A stretch of DNA of 64,000 bases from Flavobacterium frigoris PS1 (GCF_000252125.1 NZ_AHKF01000011.1:1-64000), one strand, 5' to 3'. Counted from the first letter of the stretch, positions 1-9,437 are shown. Notes: generated by a model from the sequence alone, not told the origin. Made by a program: numbers and translations.

Positions 1-1935
1 ACTGTTGAAACCACAGTGCCAATAGTTGCTGTCAATAGCCCTCTTGAAATTACCTGTACTAATACTACAGTTGCTTTAAGCGGAACGGGTTCGGCTATTT
101 CTGATGTAATCTATGCTTGGTCAACACTAGACGGAACTTTCTCTGGTGCAACTGATGCTATTAACGCTACAGCAACTTCTGTAGGAACTTATACTTTAAC
201 AGTAACTAAAACGGATACCGGGTGTTCTGATTCAAAAACGGTTACTGTTACAAAAAATATCCCTACTAATAGATGGAGCGGTGGTAGTTGGAGCATTAGT
301 GGTGGTCCATCCCTCGAACAAGATTTAGTATTTGAGGAAAATTTTGATTCTAAAACTGATGATGCAGATGGAGTTGTTGAAGGCTGTTCTTGTCTCGTAA
401 ATTCAACGAAAGCTGTTTTGTTTAATCCTGGACATAGCTTGATAATTAGAAATAATGTTACCGTAAACGGGACCTTAACTTTTGAAAATAATGCCAGTTT
501 AGTTCAGATAAATGATACACCATCGATTGTAAATTCAGGAAAAATAATATACAATAGAACCACTCCTAAAATCTTAAAAACAGATTATGTTTATTGGTCA
601 TCACCAGTTAACGGAGCTGCTTTGAAGGCTATACAAACAGCTACTTTGTATTATTCGTTTAATGCTTCAGGAAACTCATGGCTAAATGCTAATGCTAATA
701 CAATAATGGATATTAGTAAAGGATATATTGTTAGAGGTGCAGGTACATGGTTTGACGCAGGTGATGTTGTAGTAACCGCTAGTTTTAAAGGAGAGCCACA
801 CAATGGTGTTATCCCAGTAACAATAGTAGGAGCTGGGAAAAATAATCTGATAGGGAATCCTTATCCATCGGCTATAGATGGGTACGCTTTTTTAGCAGCA
901 AATACAGATGTAGTACCTGGTGGGGCGACAGATATTCTTGAAGGGGCATTGTATTTTTGGACACATAAATCAGCTATACAGTTAGCATCAGGAATTAAGA
1001 ATGGTACTGCTGGATCTGGAGCATATGCTTATACATCAGATGATTATTCACCCTTTACTAAAGTAGGAGGAACTAATTCAGTGACAGGTAATATTGCAGC
1101 AGGCCAAAGTTTTTTTGCTAGGGGCTCTACTACTGGAGGGCAAGCTAAGTTTTTTAACAGCATGAGACTGGATGGTGATAAAATCCTTGATAACAGCAGT
1201 TTTTTAAAACCTGGCTCTGCTTCGAAAACGCAAAAAACAACTACAACTAATAAAATAGAGAAAAGCAGAATTTGGTTAAATTTGACCAATACTCAAGGCG
1301 CTTTCAAGCAAATGCTATTAGGCTATATGACCGGGGCAACCAATAATTATGATAGAGGTTATGATGCATTGAGTTTTAACGGAAACAGTTTTATCAATTT
1401 TTACAGCATTAACAATACTAGCCTTTTAACTATTCAAGGTAGAGCACTTCCTATTCAAGAAACTGATCTTGTACCTCTTGGGTATAGTTCAACCATCGTA
1501 GGGGATTTTAGTATCTCAATTGATAAAACCGATGGAGCCTTATCTACTATGGCTGTTTTCTTAGAGGATAAATTAACTAATACTACTCATAATCTAAAAA
1601 AGGGTGCTTATACTTTTACTACTGAAAAAGGTACCTTCAATGATAGGTTTGTATTAAGTTATGTTGATAAAGCAACCCTAGCTACAGATGATTTTGAAAT
1701 TTTAGAAAATGGAGTTGTAATTACAAGTAAAAATAAGGAAATCAATATTAATGCTTTGACAAATTATATAGACAAAGTATTTGTTTATGATGTAACAGGG
1801 AAGCAAATTTTCTTAAAATCAAAAATAGATAAAAATGAATTGACCATTAGTAACATAGGAAATACTGATCAAGTTTTAATTGTGAAGGTTTTATTGCAAG
1901 ATAATACCATAATTACTAAGAAGATTATATTTTAA
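1..1935 (+). CDS. Large T9SS-secreted surface protein, C-terminal part (5' end outside window)
   Basis: The reading frame is open from the first base, so the true start lies upstream; a GTG at 16 is in frame but is not a credible start. The visible ~644 residues begin with an Ig/PKD-like domain (about residues 5-85), followed by a long module with WSSP, GNPYPSAID and YTSDDY motifs. The last ~70 residues resemble the T9SS sorting signal seen in flavobacterial ChiA-type proteins (type C): a TSKNKEI motif, then a VYDVTGKQIF strand and a KKIIF end. The protein is expected to be exported by Sec and T9SS and displayed or released at the cell surface. Its function is unknown; adhesin is the usual guess. 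The C-terminal module is paralogous to that of the next gene, which suggests tandem duplication. A hairpin terminator follows the stop codon. Confidence 0.85.
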   Translation, partial: TVETTVPIVAVNSPLEITCTNTTVALSGTGSAISDVIYAWSTLDGTFSGATDAINATATSVGTYTLTVTKTDTGCSDSKTVTVTKNIPTNRWSGGSWSISGGPSLEQDLVFEENFDSKTDDADGVVEGCSCLVNSTKAVLFNPGHSLIIRNNVTVNGTLTFENNASLVQINDTPSIVNSGKIIYNRTTPKILKTDYVYWSSPVNGAALKAIQTATLYYSFNASGNSWLNANANTIMDISKGYIVRGAGTWFDAGDVVVTASFKGEPHNGVIPVTIVGAGKNNLIGNPYPSAIDGYAFLAANTDVVPGGATDILEGALYFWTHKSAIQLASGIKNGTAGSGAYAYTSDDYSPFTKVGGTNSVTGNIAAGQSFFARGSTTGGQAKFFNSMRLDGDKILDNSSFLKPGSASKTQKTTTTNKIEKSRIWLNLTNTQGAFKQMLLGYMTGATNNYDRGYDALSFNGNSFINFYSINNTSLLTIQGRALPIQETDLVPLGYSSTIVGDFSISIDKTDGALSTMAVFLEDKLTNTTHNLKKGAYTFTTEKGTFNDRFVLSYVDKATLATDDFEILENGVVITSKNKEININALTNYIDKVFVYDVTGKQIFLKSKIDKNELTISNIGNTDQVLIVKVLLQDNTIITKKIIF

Positions 1936-2308
1936 ACATACAGTTATCCCTTTTAAGAACACCCCATTATACAATTGTGTAATGGGGTGTTGCTTTTTAA
2001 AAAAAGAAGGTTTTTAGTAAAATAATTTTTCTTATTGAGTTTATGGATTTGTAAATAAAGCGTGTGCTTTTACCTATATTTTTTTCTAAAATAGCTAATG
2101 ATTTTTTTGGTATGTGTTTAAAGTCAATGTTTTATAATTGAAAAATCACTAAAAGTGGGTATTGTGGAGAGAGAATAATAAATATACTTTTATAAGAGAT
2201 TGTGTGTTAACGGCTGGTTCAGTAAATACTGAGTTAAAAAAATTAAAAGCAGTTTTGTTAATATATAAAATGTCTTTTCTCATTATTAATCTTTAATGCC
2301 TTTTCATT
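1936..2308. other. 373-base intergenic region between two surface-protein genes
   Basis: Apart from the terminator at 1958-2001 this is AT-rich DNA. No convincing coding sequence or RNA gene was found. I did not find a perfect TAnnTTTG promoter box before the gene at 2309. The long spacer nevertheless suggests that the second surface-protein gene has its own promoter. Confidence 0.5.
1958..2001 (+). terminator. Rho-independent-type terminator after the first surface protein
   Basis: A 12-bp perfect stem (AACACCCCATTA at 1958-1969 pairs with TAATGGGGTGTT at 1980-1991). The loop between them contains a further short palindrome, ACAATTGT. The hairpin is followed by GC and a run of T. It lies 23 bases after the stop of the upstream gene and should separate the two surface-protein genes into independent transcripts. 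Confidence 0.85.
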
Positions 2309-5300
2309 ATGAATGCAAAACGACGCTGTTATTTGCTTTTAATGTGTTTTCTGTTTACGGGAAGCATTATGGCCCAGCAAGGCGTGTTAGATACTACATT
2401 TAACACGGTTGATGATGGACTTCAAGGAGATGGTTTTGATGGTGTGGTTAGGACTACAGTACTACAATCTGATGGGGATCTTATTGTAGGAGGTGATTTT
2501 TTAAATTTCAACGGTGCTTCAGCTCCCTATTTATGTAGGTTGAAACCGGATGGTACTGCAGACTCTTCGTTTAATTTAGGAAGTGGTTTAAACGGTAAAG
2601 TATATACCTCAATACTACAGCCGGATGGGAAGATAGTTCTTGCAGGGTCGTTTACTTCTTTTAACAGTACTCCAGTTGGTAGGATCATTCGACTCAATAA
2701 GAGTGGGACACGGGATGTTTCATTTAACACAACAAGCGGAGTGAATACTTATATAGTTTATTCCGCCGCGCTACAAACTGATGGCAAAGTGATAATTGTT
2801 GGAAGTTTTACCAAGTACAATACCTTGAATACAAACAGGGTTGCCCGAATCTTAGCAGATGGGAGTCTAGATCCAACGTTTGCTATTGGATCAGGTCCAA
2901 ATGGACTGGTTGGGGAGGTCAAAATTCAAATGGATGGTAAAATTATTGTGGCAGGATCATTTGATACATTTAATGGAGTTTCTTGTAATCGAATTGTACG
3001 TTTAAATACGGATGGAAGTATTGACAGTTCTTTTGTCCAAGGAATCGGGTTTAATGGAAATGTTACCGCATTAGCGCTACAAGTGGATGGGAAAATTCTA
3101 GTTGGTGGCATTTTTACCAGCTATAATGGAACGGTGTCAAATCGGATAGTGCGCATAAATAGTAATGGTACAATAGACTCAGCTTTTTTGTCCGGATCTG
3201 GCTTTAGTGATGATGGGGTTACAGCCATTAAAGTTGGTATCAACGGCGCTATTATGATTGGTGGTTCGTTTAGTCGGTTTTATAATGGAACGGCGGTAAA
3301 TAGATTGGTCTTGTTAAGCCCGAATGGGGTTTTAGCTCCCTTTTTTGACATTGGCTCAGGGCCAGCAACAGCAACAGTTTATACCTTAGAAAATGAAGCA
3401 GATGGCTCGTGGTTTGTAGGTGGTTCTTTTTCTGTTTTTGATTCGCAAAATCAGGGAAGGCTTGCTAAAGTTGATGCAGATGGTACGCTAGATATTGGCT
3501 ATCTCACTCCTGGGGTGGGGTTTGATAATTCAGTTTATCATGTGCTTACATTGGCAGATAGTAAAACGATTGCTTGCGGGAGTTTTACACGATATAACGG
3601 GAGGAGTTCAGGCAGGATTGCCCGTTTATTGTCTGATGGAGCGTTCGATGCTACTTTTAATTCTGGGGCGACCGGGGCAAATAACATAGTAAAGACGGCT
3701 ATCGTGCAATCGGATAATAAAATAGTTATCGCAGGAAATTTCACAAGCTATAATGGTGTCCTGGCGAACAGAATAGCGCGAATTACTGAGGGCGGGACCA
3801 TTGATCCTTCATTTGCATCGGGCACGGGAGCGAATAACCAAATATATGCAGTAGCGATTCAGGCAGACGGACGAATGATTGTAGGCGGCAATTTTACTAA
3901 TTTTAATGGAGTTAGTGCTAATAGAATAATACGCTTGTTGGCAAACGGTTCAATTGACCCTGCATTCAACATAGGCGCAGGTGCGGACGGTATTGTAGAG
4001 ACGGTTCTAATACAGCCAGACGGAAAAATAGTTGTAGGGGGAAGGTTTTCAGTTTTTAACGGCAATCCATATAATAGAATTGTTCGACTGAATGTGGATG
4101 GGAGTACAGATCTAAGTTTTGTAATTGGTAGCGGTTTTGATAAAAATGTATATGCATTGGCTATGCAATCTGATAATAAAATTATTGTAGGAGGTACGTT
4201 TCTGAATTATGGAAATACTTCTGTAAAAAGAATCGCTAGGATAAATGTTAACGGGAGTTTAGATCTTTCTTTTGCTACTGGAACCAGTTTTAGTAACGGT
4301 GAAGTTAGGACGATTTTGGCACAACAGGACAATAGACTTCTGGTGGGAGGAACTTTTTCGGGAACTTATAATGGTGTTCCTGTTCAGCGTATGCTTAGAT
4401 TGTTGTCTACGGGAGTACATGATACTACTTTTAAAGTAAACTTAAATAGCACCTTGTATAGTATCTGTTTTACTCCAGATAGTAAAGTGATGATTGCTGG
4501 GAACTTTAACTCAGTTTCTGGTGTTGCAAAGCATCGGGTTGCTAGAATAAAGTTGTGCATTAATAGTTCTGTTTGGGATGGTACAGTATGGAAAAATGGA
4601 CTTCCTTCAAGCGATAAAACCATTATTTTTGCTGAGAACTTCCCCAACTTTACAACTGTAAATGCTTGTTCCTGTCAAATTGCAGCAGGAAAGACCGTTA
4701 TGGTGCCAGTTGGGAATTCCTTATCTTTGATTTTTGATTATTCCGGTTTAGGGACACTGCTGCTAGAGAATAACGCATCACTTTACCAGTTAGATGATGA
4801 CATAGTTAATACGGGTACTATTCAGTTGAGAAGAAAAACGACACCTATTTTTAGATCTGATTATACGTATTGGTCTTCTCCCGTGATGAATCAGTCGCTG
4901 TATACAACTTCTCCTGAAACTAGTTCCGGCTATTTCTTTTCGTTTAATTCTACTAGAAATTCTTGGTTAGCTGAGGTTTCCAGTACAATGATGGAAACTG
5001 CAAAAGGATATATAATTAGAGGGCCACAAACTTTCTCTACAACAGTCAGAGCTATTTATGAAGCAAGTTTTACGGGGATTCCTAATAACGGTGAAAAAAC
5101 GGTTGTTCTGGGACCTGCATCAAGTTTTAATTTGCTAGGGAATCCGTATCCATCTGCCATTGATATAGATCTTTTTTTAAAGGAAAATGCCACTTTATTA
5201 AAAGGCACAATATACCTATGGTCACATAATACGCCTATTACAAATAATGTTTATACTTCAGATGATTATGCAGTTTATAATTTATTAGGAGGTGTTGGCA

Positions 5301-6166
5301 CAAGTTCTTCAAAAAATACAGGTGTTAACAACTCTAAGCCAGACGGGAAAGTTGCTTCAGGGCAGTCTTTTTTTATAGCTGCTGCTAGTGGAGGAGGGGT
5401 TGCAAAATTTAATGATAAAATGCGGATCGTAGGGCAAAACAGTAATTTCTACAAAATGTACAGTTCACAAAAGTCTAAAGAGTTGAGCGCTATTGAAAAG
5501 CATCGACTATGGTTAAATATATATAATACTGAAGGCGCATTTAAACAATTGTTAGTAGGATATATGGAGGGTGCAACTGATGCGTATGATGCTTTTTTAG
5601 ATGGAACTACTTTTAATGCAAATAAATATTTAGACTTTTACAGTATTTGTGAAGAAAAAAATTTAGTGATACAGGCCAGGGGTTTGCCTTTTAATAATCA
5701 AGATGAAATAGTTTTAGGTTATAAATCAACTATCAGTGGGATTTATACTATTGAAATTGATGAGGCTGATGGGGTTATAAAGGAACAAGAAATTTACATT
5801 ATTGATAAATTAAATAATACGTCGCATAATTTGAAAAACTCCCCTTATAGCTTTTTTACAGAAAAAGGAACTTTTAATGACCGTTTTGTAATGCGATATA
5901 CTGATAAAACTTTAGGAGTGACTGATTTTGAGACAACAAAGGGAGTTATAGTTACAAATAAAAATAAAGAGATAGGGATTACTTCATTTGCAGCAGCAAT
6001 AGATAAAGTAATGTTATTTGATGCAGCAGGGAGAAAAATTTATCAGAAAATAAATTTAGGTAATCTGGAATTAAAAATTTCGAATTTGCTTGCAGGCCAG
6101 CAAGTATTGTTTGTTGAAGTAGTGCTAGTAGATGGCAAATCAATTATGAAAAAGATAATTTATTAA
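2309..6166 (+). CDS. Delta-60 repeat surface protein with T9SS sorting signal
   Basis: 1285 residues with a Sec signal peptide (hydrophobic stretch, cut after MAQ near residue 23). Residues about 50-750 hold 14 consecutive repeats of about 51 residues with the pattern DGKIIVGGxFxxFNG...NRIxRLxxDGSxDxSF. These match the delta-60 repeat (DUF5122), which is predicted to form a beta-propeller-like structure. A linker with a second cell-surface-type module follows (WSSP, GNPYPSAID, YTSDDY), ending in a ChiA-like type C T9SS signal (TNKNKEI...VMLFDAAGRKIY...KKIIY). The protein is expected to be surface exposed. Its ligand or enzymatic role is unknown. Residues about 790-1285 align with the C-terminal module of the upstream gene. 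Gene and family assignment are secure; function is not. Confidence 0.9.
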   Translation: MNAKRRCYLLLMCFLFTGSIMAQQGVLDTTFNTVDDGLQGDGFDGVVRTTVLQSDGDLIVGGDFLNFNGASAPYLCRLKPDGTADSSFNLGSGLNGKVYTSILQPDGKIVLAGSFTSFNSTPVGRIIRLNKSGTRDVSFNTTSGVNTYIVYSAALQTDGKVIIVGSFTKYNTLNTNRVARILADGSLDPTFAIGSGPNGLVGEVKIQMDGKIIVAGSFDTFNGVSCNRIVRLNTDGSIDSSFVQGIGFNGNVTALALQVDGKILVGGIFTSYNGTVSNRIVRINSNGTIDSAFLSGSGFSDDGVTAIKVGINGAIMIGGSFSRFYNGTAVNRLVLLSPNGVLAPFFDIGSGPATATVYTLENEADGSWFVGGSFSVFDSQNQGRLAKVDADGTLDIGYLTPGVGFDNSVYHVLTLADSKTIACGSFTRYNGRSSGRIARLLSDGAFDATFNSGATGANNIVKTAIVQSDNKIVIAGNFTSYNGVLANRIARITEGGTIDPSFASGTGANNQIYAVAIQADGRMIVGGNFTNFNGVSANRIIRLLANGSIDPAFNIGAGADGIVETVLIQPDGKIVVGGRFSVFNGNPYNRIVRLNVDGSTDLSFVIGSGFDKNVYALAMQSDNKIIVGGTFLNYGNTSVKRIARINVNGSLDLSFATGTSFSNGEVRTILAQQDNRLLVGGTFSGTYNGVPVQRMLRLLSTGVHDTTFKVNLNSTLYSICFTPDSKVMIAGNFNSVSGVAKHRVARIKLCINSSVWDGTVWKNGLPSSDKTIIFAENFPNFTTVNACSCQIAAGKTVMVPVGNSLSLIFDYSGLGTLLLENNASLYQLDDDIVNTGTIQLRRKTTPIFRSDYTYWSSPVMNQSLYTTSPETSSGYFFSFNSTRNSWLAEVSSTMMETAKGYIIRGPQTFSTTVRAIYEASFTGIPNNGEKTVVLGPASSFNLLGNPYPSAIDIDLFLKENATLLKGTIYLWSHNTPITNNVYTSDDYAVYNLLGGVGTSSSKNTGVNNSKPDGKVASGQSFFIAAASGGGVAKFNDKMRIVGQNSNFYKMYSSQKSKELSAIEKHRLWLNIYNTEGAFKQLLVGYMEGATDAYDAFLDGTTFNANKYLDFYSICEEKNLVIQARGLPFNNQDEIVLGYKSTISGIYTIEIDEADGVIKEQEIYIIDKLNNTSHNLKNSPYSFFTEKGTFNDRFVMRYTDKTLGVTDFETTKGVIVTNKNKEIGITSFAAAIDKVMLFDAAGRKIYQKINLGNLELKISNLLAGQQVLFVEVVLVDGKSIMKKIIY

Positions 6167-6187
6167 GGTTGGTGCTATTAATTTCGT

Positions 6188-6226
6188 AAAAAAAAAGCCA
6201 TCCAGTTTAAGCTGAATGGTTTTTTA
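6188..6226. terminator. Bidirectional terminator between convergent genes
   Basis: A hairpin with arms near 6191-6205 and 6212-6225 (one C-A mismatch, loop TTTAAG), flanked by A-runs and T-runs on both sides. It can end both the surface-protein transcript (plus) and the bioB transcript (minus), and it overlaps the bioB stop codon. Confidence 0.75.
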
Positions 6227-7327
6227 AAAAGCGTTAAAGCTCTGTTTTCCTTTTCCTGAAGCTTCAAGATTTTTTTCGATAACGTGTCCCGGTCTTGACC
6301 ATTTTGGTTTTTCATCAAGTGGTGCAAACTGAGAGTTTTCAGCCTCTACAGTTGTGGGTTGAGAAACTTTAATAAATGGTTTCTGAGGTTTCAAACCTAA
6401 CGTTTCAAACATTTTCATGTCTTCATTGACATCTGGATTTGGAGTAGTCAGTAATTTGTCACCTGCAAAAATTGAATTGGCTCCAGCAAAAAAGCACATG
6501 GCTTGACCTTCACGGCTCATATTCATTCTTCCTGCAGATAAACGAACTTGAGTTTCTGGCATAATAATACGTGTTGTGGCAACCATGCGTATCATTTCCC
6601 AAATTTCAACTGGTTTTTCTTCCTCCATAGGTGTTCCCTCTACAGCTACTAAAGCATTTATAGGCACAGATTCTGGTTGAGGATTTAATGTGGAAAGTGC
6701 AACAAGCATTCCTGCTCTGTCTTCAATACTTTCTCCCATTCCTATAATTCCACCACTACAAACAGTAACGTTTGTTTTACGTACGTTTTCTATGGTTTGT
6801 AAACGGTCTCCAAATCCACGCGTAGATATCACTTCTTTATAGTACTCTTCAGAAGTGTCTAAGTTATGGTTGTAGGCATATAAACCTGCTTCGGCTAGGC
6901 GGTGCGCTTGATTTTCAGTAATCATCCCAAGAGTACAGCATACTTCCATTTCCAGTTTGTTGATGGTACGTACCATCTCTAATACTTGGTCAAATTCAGG
7001 GCCATCTTTTACGTTTCGCCATGCTGCTCCCATGCATACTCTAGAAGATCCACTTGATTTTGCTCGTAAAGCTTGGGCCTTTACTTGACTAACGGACATT
7101 AAATCGTTTCCTTCTACAGAAGTGTGGTATCGTGCAGCTTGCGGGCAATAGCCGCAATCTTCTGGGCAACCACCCGTTTTGATGGACAATAATGTTGAAA
7201 CTTGAACCACGTTTGGATCGTGATGCTCTCTATGAATGGAAGCTGCCTCATAAAGCAAATCCATTATAGGCTTATTATATATTTCAATAACTTCTTCTTT
7301 TGTCCAATTGTGTTTTGTGATGCTCAT
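6224..7327 (-). CDS. bioB: Biotin synthase
   Basis: A radical SAM enzyme that inserts sulfur into dethiobiotin, the last step of biotin synthesis. The radical-SAM cluster motif CxxxCxxC is at C54, C58 and C61, with downstream sequence typical of BioB (SGGIIGMGES, PINALVAVEGTP, RLSAGR, FFAGANSIF). Length is 367 residues, slightly longer than E. coli BioB because of a charged C-terminal tail. I chose the start at 7327 (MSITKHNW). A longer reading from 7351 would begin inside a strong promoter whose -7 box is at 7349-7356. No other biotin genes are nearby, so the gene stands alone here. Confidence 0.97.
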   Translation of the reverse strand: MSITKHNWTKEEVIEIYNKPIMDLLYEAASIHREHHDPNVVQVSTLLSIKTGGCPEDCGYCPQAARYHTSVEGNDLMSVSQVKAQALRAKSSGSSRVCMGAAWRNVKDGPEFDQVLEMVRTINKLEMEVCCTLGMITENQAHRLAEAGLYAYNHNLDTSEEYYKEVISTRGFGDRLQTIENVRKTNVTVCSGGIIGMGESIEDRAGMLVALSTLNPQPESVPINALVAVEGTPMEEEKPVEIWEMIRMVATTRIIMPETQVRLSAGRMNMSREGQAMCFFAGANSIFAGDKLLTTPNPDVNEDMKMFETLGLKPQKPFIKVSQPTTVEAENSQFAPLDEKPKWSRPGHVIEKNLEASGKGKQSFNAF

Positions 7328-7348
7328 TGATGCGATTTTGTGATGCGC

Positions 7349-7379
7349 CAAAAGTATTCAAATTGTTCTAAAGAAGCAA
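7349..7379 (-). promoter_or_regulatory. bioB promoter (Bacteroidota -33/-7 type)
   Basis: On the minus strand, TTG (7377-7379) is followed after exactly 20 bases by TACTTTTG (7349-7356), a full match to the TAnnTTTG -7 consensus. Transcription would begin near 7343, giving a leader of about 16 bases before the ATG at 7327. This decides the bioB start. Confidence 0.75.
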
Positions 7380-7424
7380 TGTAATGTTGTAGAATAGCAA
7401 TAAACGGTCTTTAAATGCACATTG

Positions 7425-7862
7425 TTAATCAGTTGTGAGACGGTTGTTCCAATATAGCATCAATAACATGGCAACAATTACTGAAGAGGCAATTCCTTCA
7501 AAAAGTAAACTGATAGAATAGCTGAATATCGATGGGTTTCCTCCAAATAGAAAGGTTTTTGATAATGATTGGACATAATCGTCGCCTCCTTGCATATAGC
7601 TATAAATAATTAATCCAACGATGCTTAAAAACACACCAACAAGAGAGGTGACCATCGCCGAAACCGCATTCGAAACAAAGTCTTTTTGCCCTTCTTCAAC
7701 ATTCATTTTGATCGTTCTATTAACGCCATAAAAGACAAAAAATATGTTGACGAGACGCAAGTAGAATGAATTGCCATATCCTAAAACATTCATCAATAGA
7801 AAATAGGCTGTGATTCCAATGAAAATAATAGATCCGTTGAGTAATTCTTTTGGTACTTTCAT
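7425..7862 (-). CDS. Small four-helix membrane protein, unknown function (paralogue A)
   Basis: 145 residues with four hydrophobic segments (about 9-28, 33-47, 65-90 and 113-137) and no signal peptide, consistent with a four-helix inner-membrane protein. I do not recognise a named family. It aligns without gaps over nearly its full length with the protein encoded immediately upstream (7917-8369). Shared motifs include the KELxNG N terminus, FYGxNRTxKMN, GVFLS, YSYxQGG, LSKTFLFGG and SISLLFEGI. The two genes are 54 bases apart in the same direction and probably co-transcribed. Positions in the central loop are the most conserved, which argues for a conserved function rather than decay. Confidence 0.8.
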   Translation of the reverse strand: MKVPKELLNGSIIFIGITAYFLLMNVLGYGNSFYLRLVNIFFVFYGVNRTIKMNVEEGQKDFVSNAVSAMVTSLVGVFLSIVGLIIYSYMQGGDDYVQSLSKTFLFGGNPSIFSYSISLLFEGIASSVIVAMLLMLYWNNRLTTD

Positions 7863-7916
7863 GTTCTTTGTTTTATTTGAAACGAATAGGAGCTGTTTTT
7901 TAGAGCGTAAACCTCC

Positions 7917-8369
7917 TTATCTGGCTCCATGTTTGTCAGAAACAAAGTGAGTATCCCAATAGAGCATTAGCATAAATGAAATGATTACCGCGGACACGAT
8001 ACCTTCAAAAAGCAAACTGATGCTATAAGTCATAATTGATGGGGAACCACCAAATAAAAAGGTTTTTGATAGTGACGCTAAGTATGCATCGCCGCCTTGT
8101 ATATAGCTATACGTAATCAATCCGATAACACTTAAAAATACACCTATGAGTGAAGTAAGCAGAGCGGAGGTAGCATTGCCGGCAAATACGGTCTTCCCTT
8201 CTTCGTAGTTCATTTTCAGTGTCCTGTTGGTGCCATAGAAGACAAATAGTACGTTAAATAGACGTAAATAATATAAATTTGCAAGTCCCAGTAACTCCAT
8301 CAACATGAAATAAAGACCGATTCCAATGAAGATAATGACTCCGTTGTATAATTCTTTTGGTAGTTTCAT
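7917..8369 (-). CDS. Small four-helix membrane protein, unknown function (paralogue B)
   Basis: 150 residues, first gene of the tandem pair, with the same four predicted membrane segments and the same conserved motifs (YGTNRTLKMN, LSKTFLFGG, SISLLFEGI) as its neighbour. The C terminus ends in a short charged tail (SDKHGAR) absent from the other copy. A -7 promoter box lies at 8427-8434. Function cannot be read from the sequence. The pair looks like a recent tandem duplication that could encode two subunits of one complex. Confidence 0.8.
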   Translation of the reverse strand: MKLPKELYNGVIIFIGIGLYFMLMELLGLANLYYLRLFNVLFVFYGTNRTLKMNYEEGKTVFAGNATSALLTSLIGVFLSVIGLITYSYIQGGDAYLASLSKTFLFGGSPSIMTYSISLLFEGIVSAVIISFMLMLYWDTHFVSDKHGAR

Positions 8370-8426
8370 ACGTTTGGGTTTTTAAAGTTAAAAAATCATT
8401 CTGTTGAAAAACAGGATAATACCTAT

Positions 8427-8434
8427 CAAATTTA
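8427..8434 (-). promoter_or_regulatory. -7 promoter box upstream of the tandem membrane-protein genes
   Basis: TAAATTTG on the minus strand, a full match to TAnnTTTG, 57 bases upstream of the ATG at 8369. No clear TTG was seen at the expected -33 spacing, so support is moderate. Confidence 0.5.
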
Positions 8435-8492
8435 CATAAAATATAAAGATATTTTACGAAAAGAACTAAGAAATTTTTTAAATTTAGGGGAA

Positions 8493-9416
8493 TTAGTTCA
8501 GGTAAGCTAGTGCAAAATTTTTATCTTTTTCTAATTGTACTTTCAATAAGTCAACGGACTTGAATTTTTGCTCAGGACGAATATAGTGAAGTATAGAAAC
8601 CACTATCTCTTGATTGTACAAGTCGGAATTGAAATTAAAGTAATGAATTTCGATCGATAAACTATCTCCCGCGACTGTTGGGTTAAAGCCGATATTCATT
8701 ATTCCAAAAACAGTTTCTTGGTTTATCGTACTTTTTACAATATAAACGCCGTTTTTAGGAATCAATTTGTAGTCTTCTTGTATTTTTATGTTGGCAGTGG
8801 GGAATCCTATGGTTCTTCCCAGCTGCTTTCCTTTAAAAACGGTGCCAGTTAGAAAATAGTCGTATCCCAAATATTTATTTGCCAAAATCATGTTTCCCTC
8901 TGATATCGCTTTTCTGATTTTAGTGGAACTTACTGACATTTCATTTATTTCCTGAACGGATATTTGTTCTACTTCAAACCCATATTGCTTCCCGAAACCA
9001 ATTAAGTCGTCAATATTTGCTGTTCGGTTTCTTCCAAAACGATGGTCATGGCCAATGATGATTTTATGGATACGGAATTGATTGACAAGAACTGATGTGA
9101 CAAATTCCTCAGCAGTTAATCTTGAAAAGCTTTCGTCGAATGGATGAATGACGAGGTTTTGAATTCCTGTTTTTTCCAATAGATCTGTTTTTTCCGAAAT
9201 AGTGTTCAGTAGTTTTATGTTTGATTGTTCTTCTAAGACCATTCTTGGGTGAGGAAAAAAAGTAAGAACCAAACTTTCATATTTGTCAATTTCGGTATTT
9301 TGCAATACTCTTTCCAGGATTTTTTTATGTCCAAAGTGTACTCCGTCAAAAGTGCCTAGAGTGAGGATAGTTTTTTTTGTGGTACTGAAATCTTGTATGG
9401 AATGGAAAATCTTCAA
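8493..9416 (-). CDS. ribF: Bifunctional riboflavin kinase / FAD synthetase
   Basis: Converts riboflavin to FMN and FMN to FAD in the cytoplasm. The N-terminal nucleotidyltransferase half shows GTFDGVHFGH and IIGHDHRFGRNR. The C-terminal flavokinase half shows GKQLGRTIGFPTANI and NGVYIV. I use a TTG start at 9416 (reading MKIFHSIQDF), giving 307 residues, the usual RibF length. An ATG 72 bases upstream (9488) is in frame but lies upstream of a TAAATTTG -7 box at 9438-9445, so it would not be transcribed from that promoter. No FMN riboswitch was recognised upstream. Confidence 0.95.
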   Translation of the reverse strand: MKIFHSIQDFSTTKKTILTLGTFDGVHFGHKKILERVLQNTEIDKYESLVLTFFPHPRMVLEEQSNIKLLNTISEKTDLLEKTGIQNLVIHPFDESFSRLTAEEFVTSVLVNQFRIHKIIIGHDHRFGRNRTANIDDLIGFGKQYGFEVEQISVQEINEMSVSSTKIRKAISEGNMILANKYLGYDYFLTGTVFKGKQLGRTIGFPTANIKIQEDYKLIPKNGVYIVKSTINQETVFGIMNIGFNPTVAGDSLSIEIHYFNFNSDLYNQEIVVSILHYIRPEQKFKSVDLLKVQLEKDKNFALAYLN

Positions 9417-9437
9417 AATATGTGTTTTATAGTGGCG

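Noticed and set aside
2490..4560. Periodic repeats that could look like a CRISPR array or DNA satellite
   Set aside because: The period (~150 bases) is a protein repeat within one open frame. The DNA copies are diverged, with no constant repeat and unique spacer pattern.
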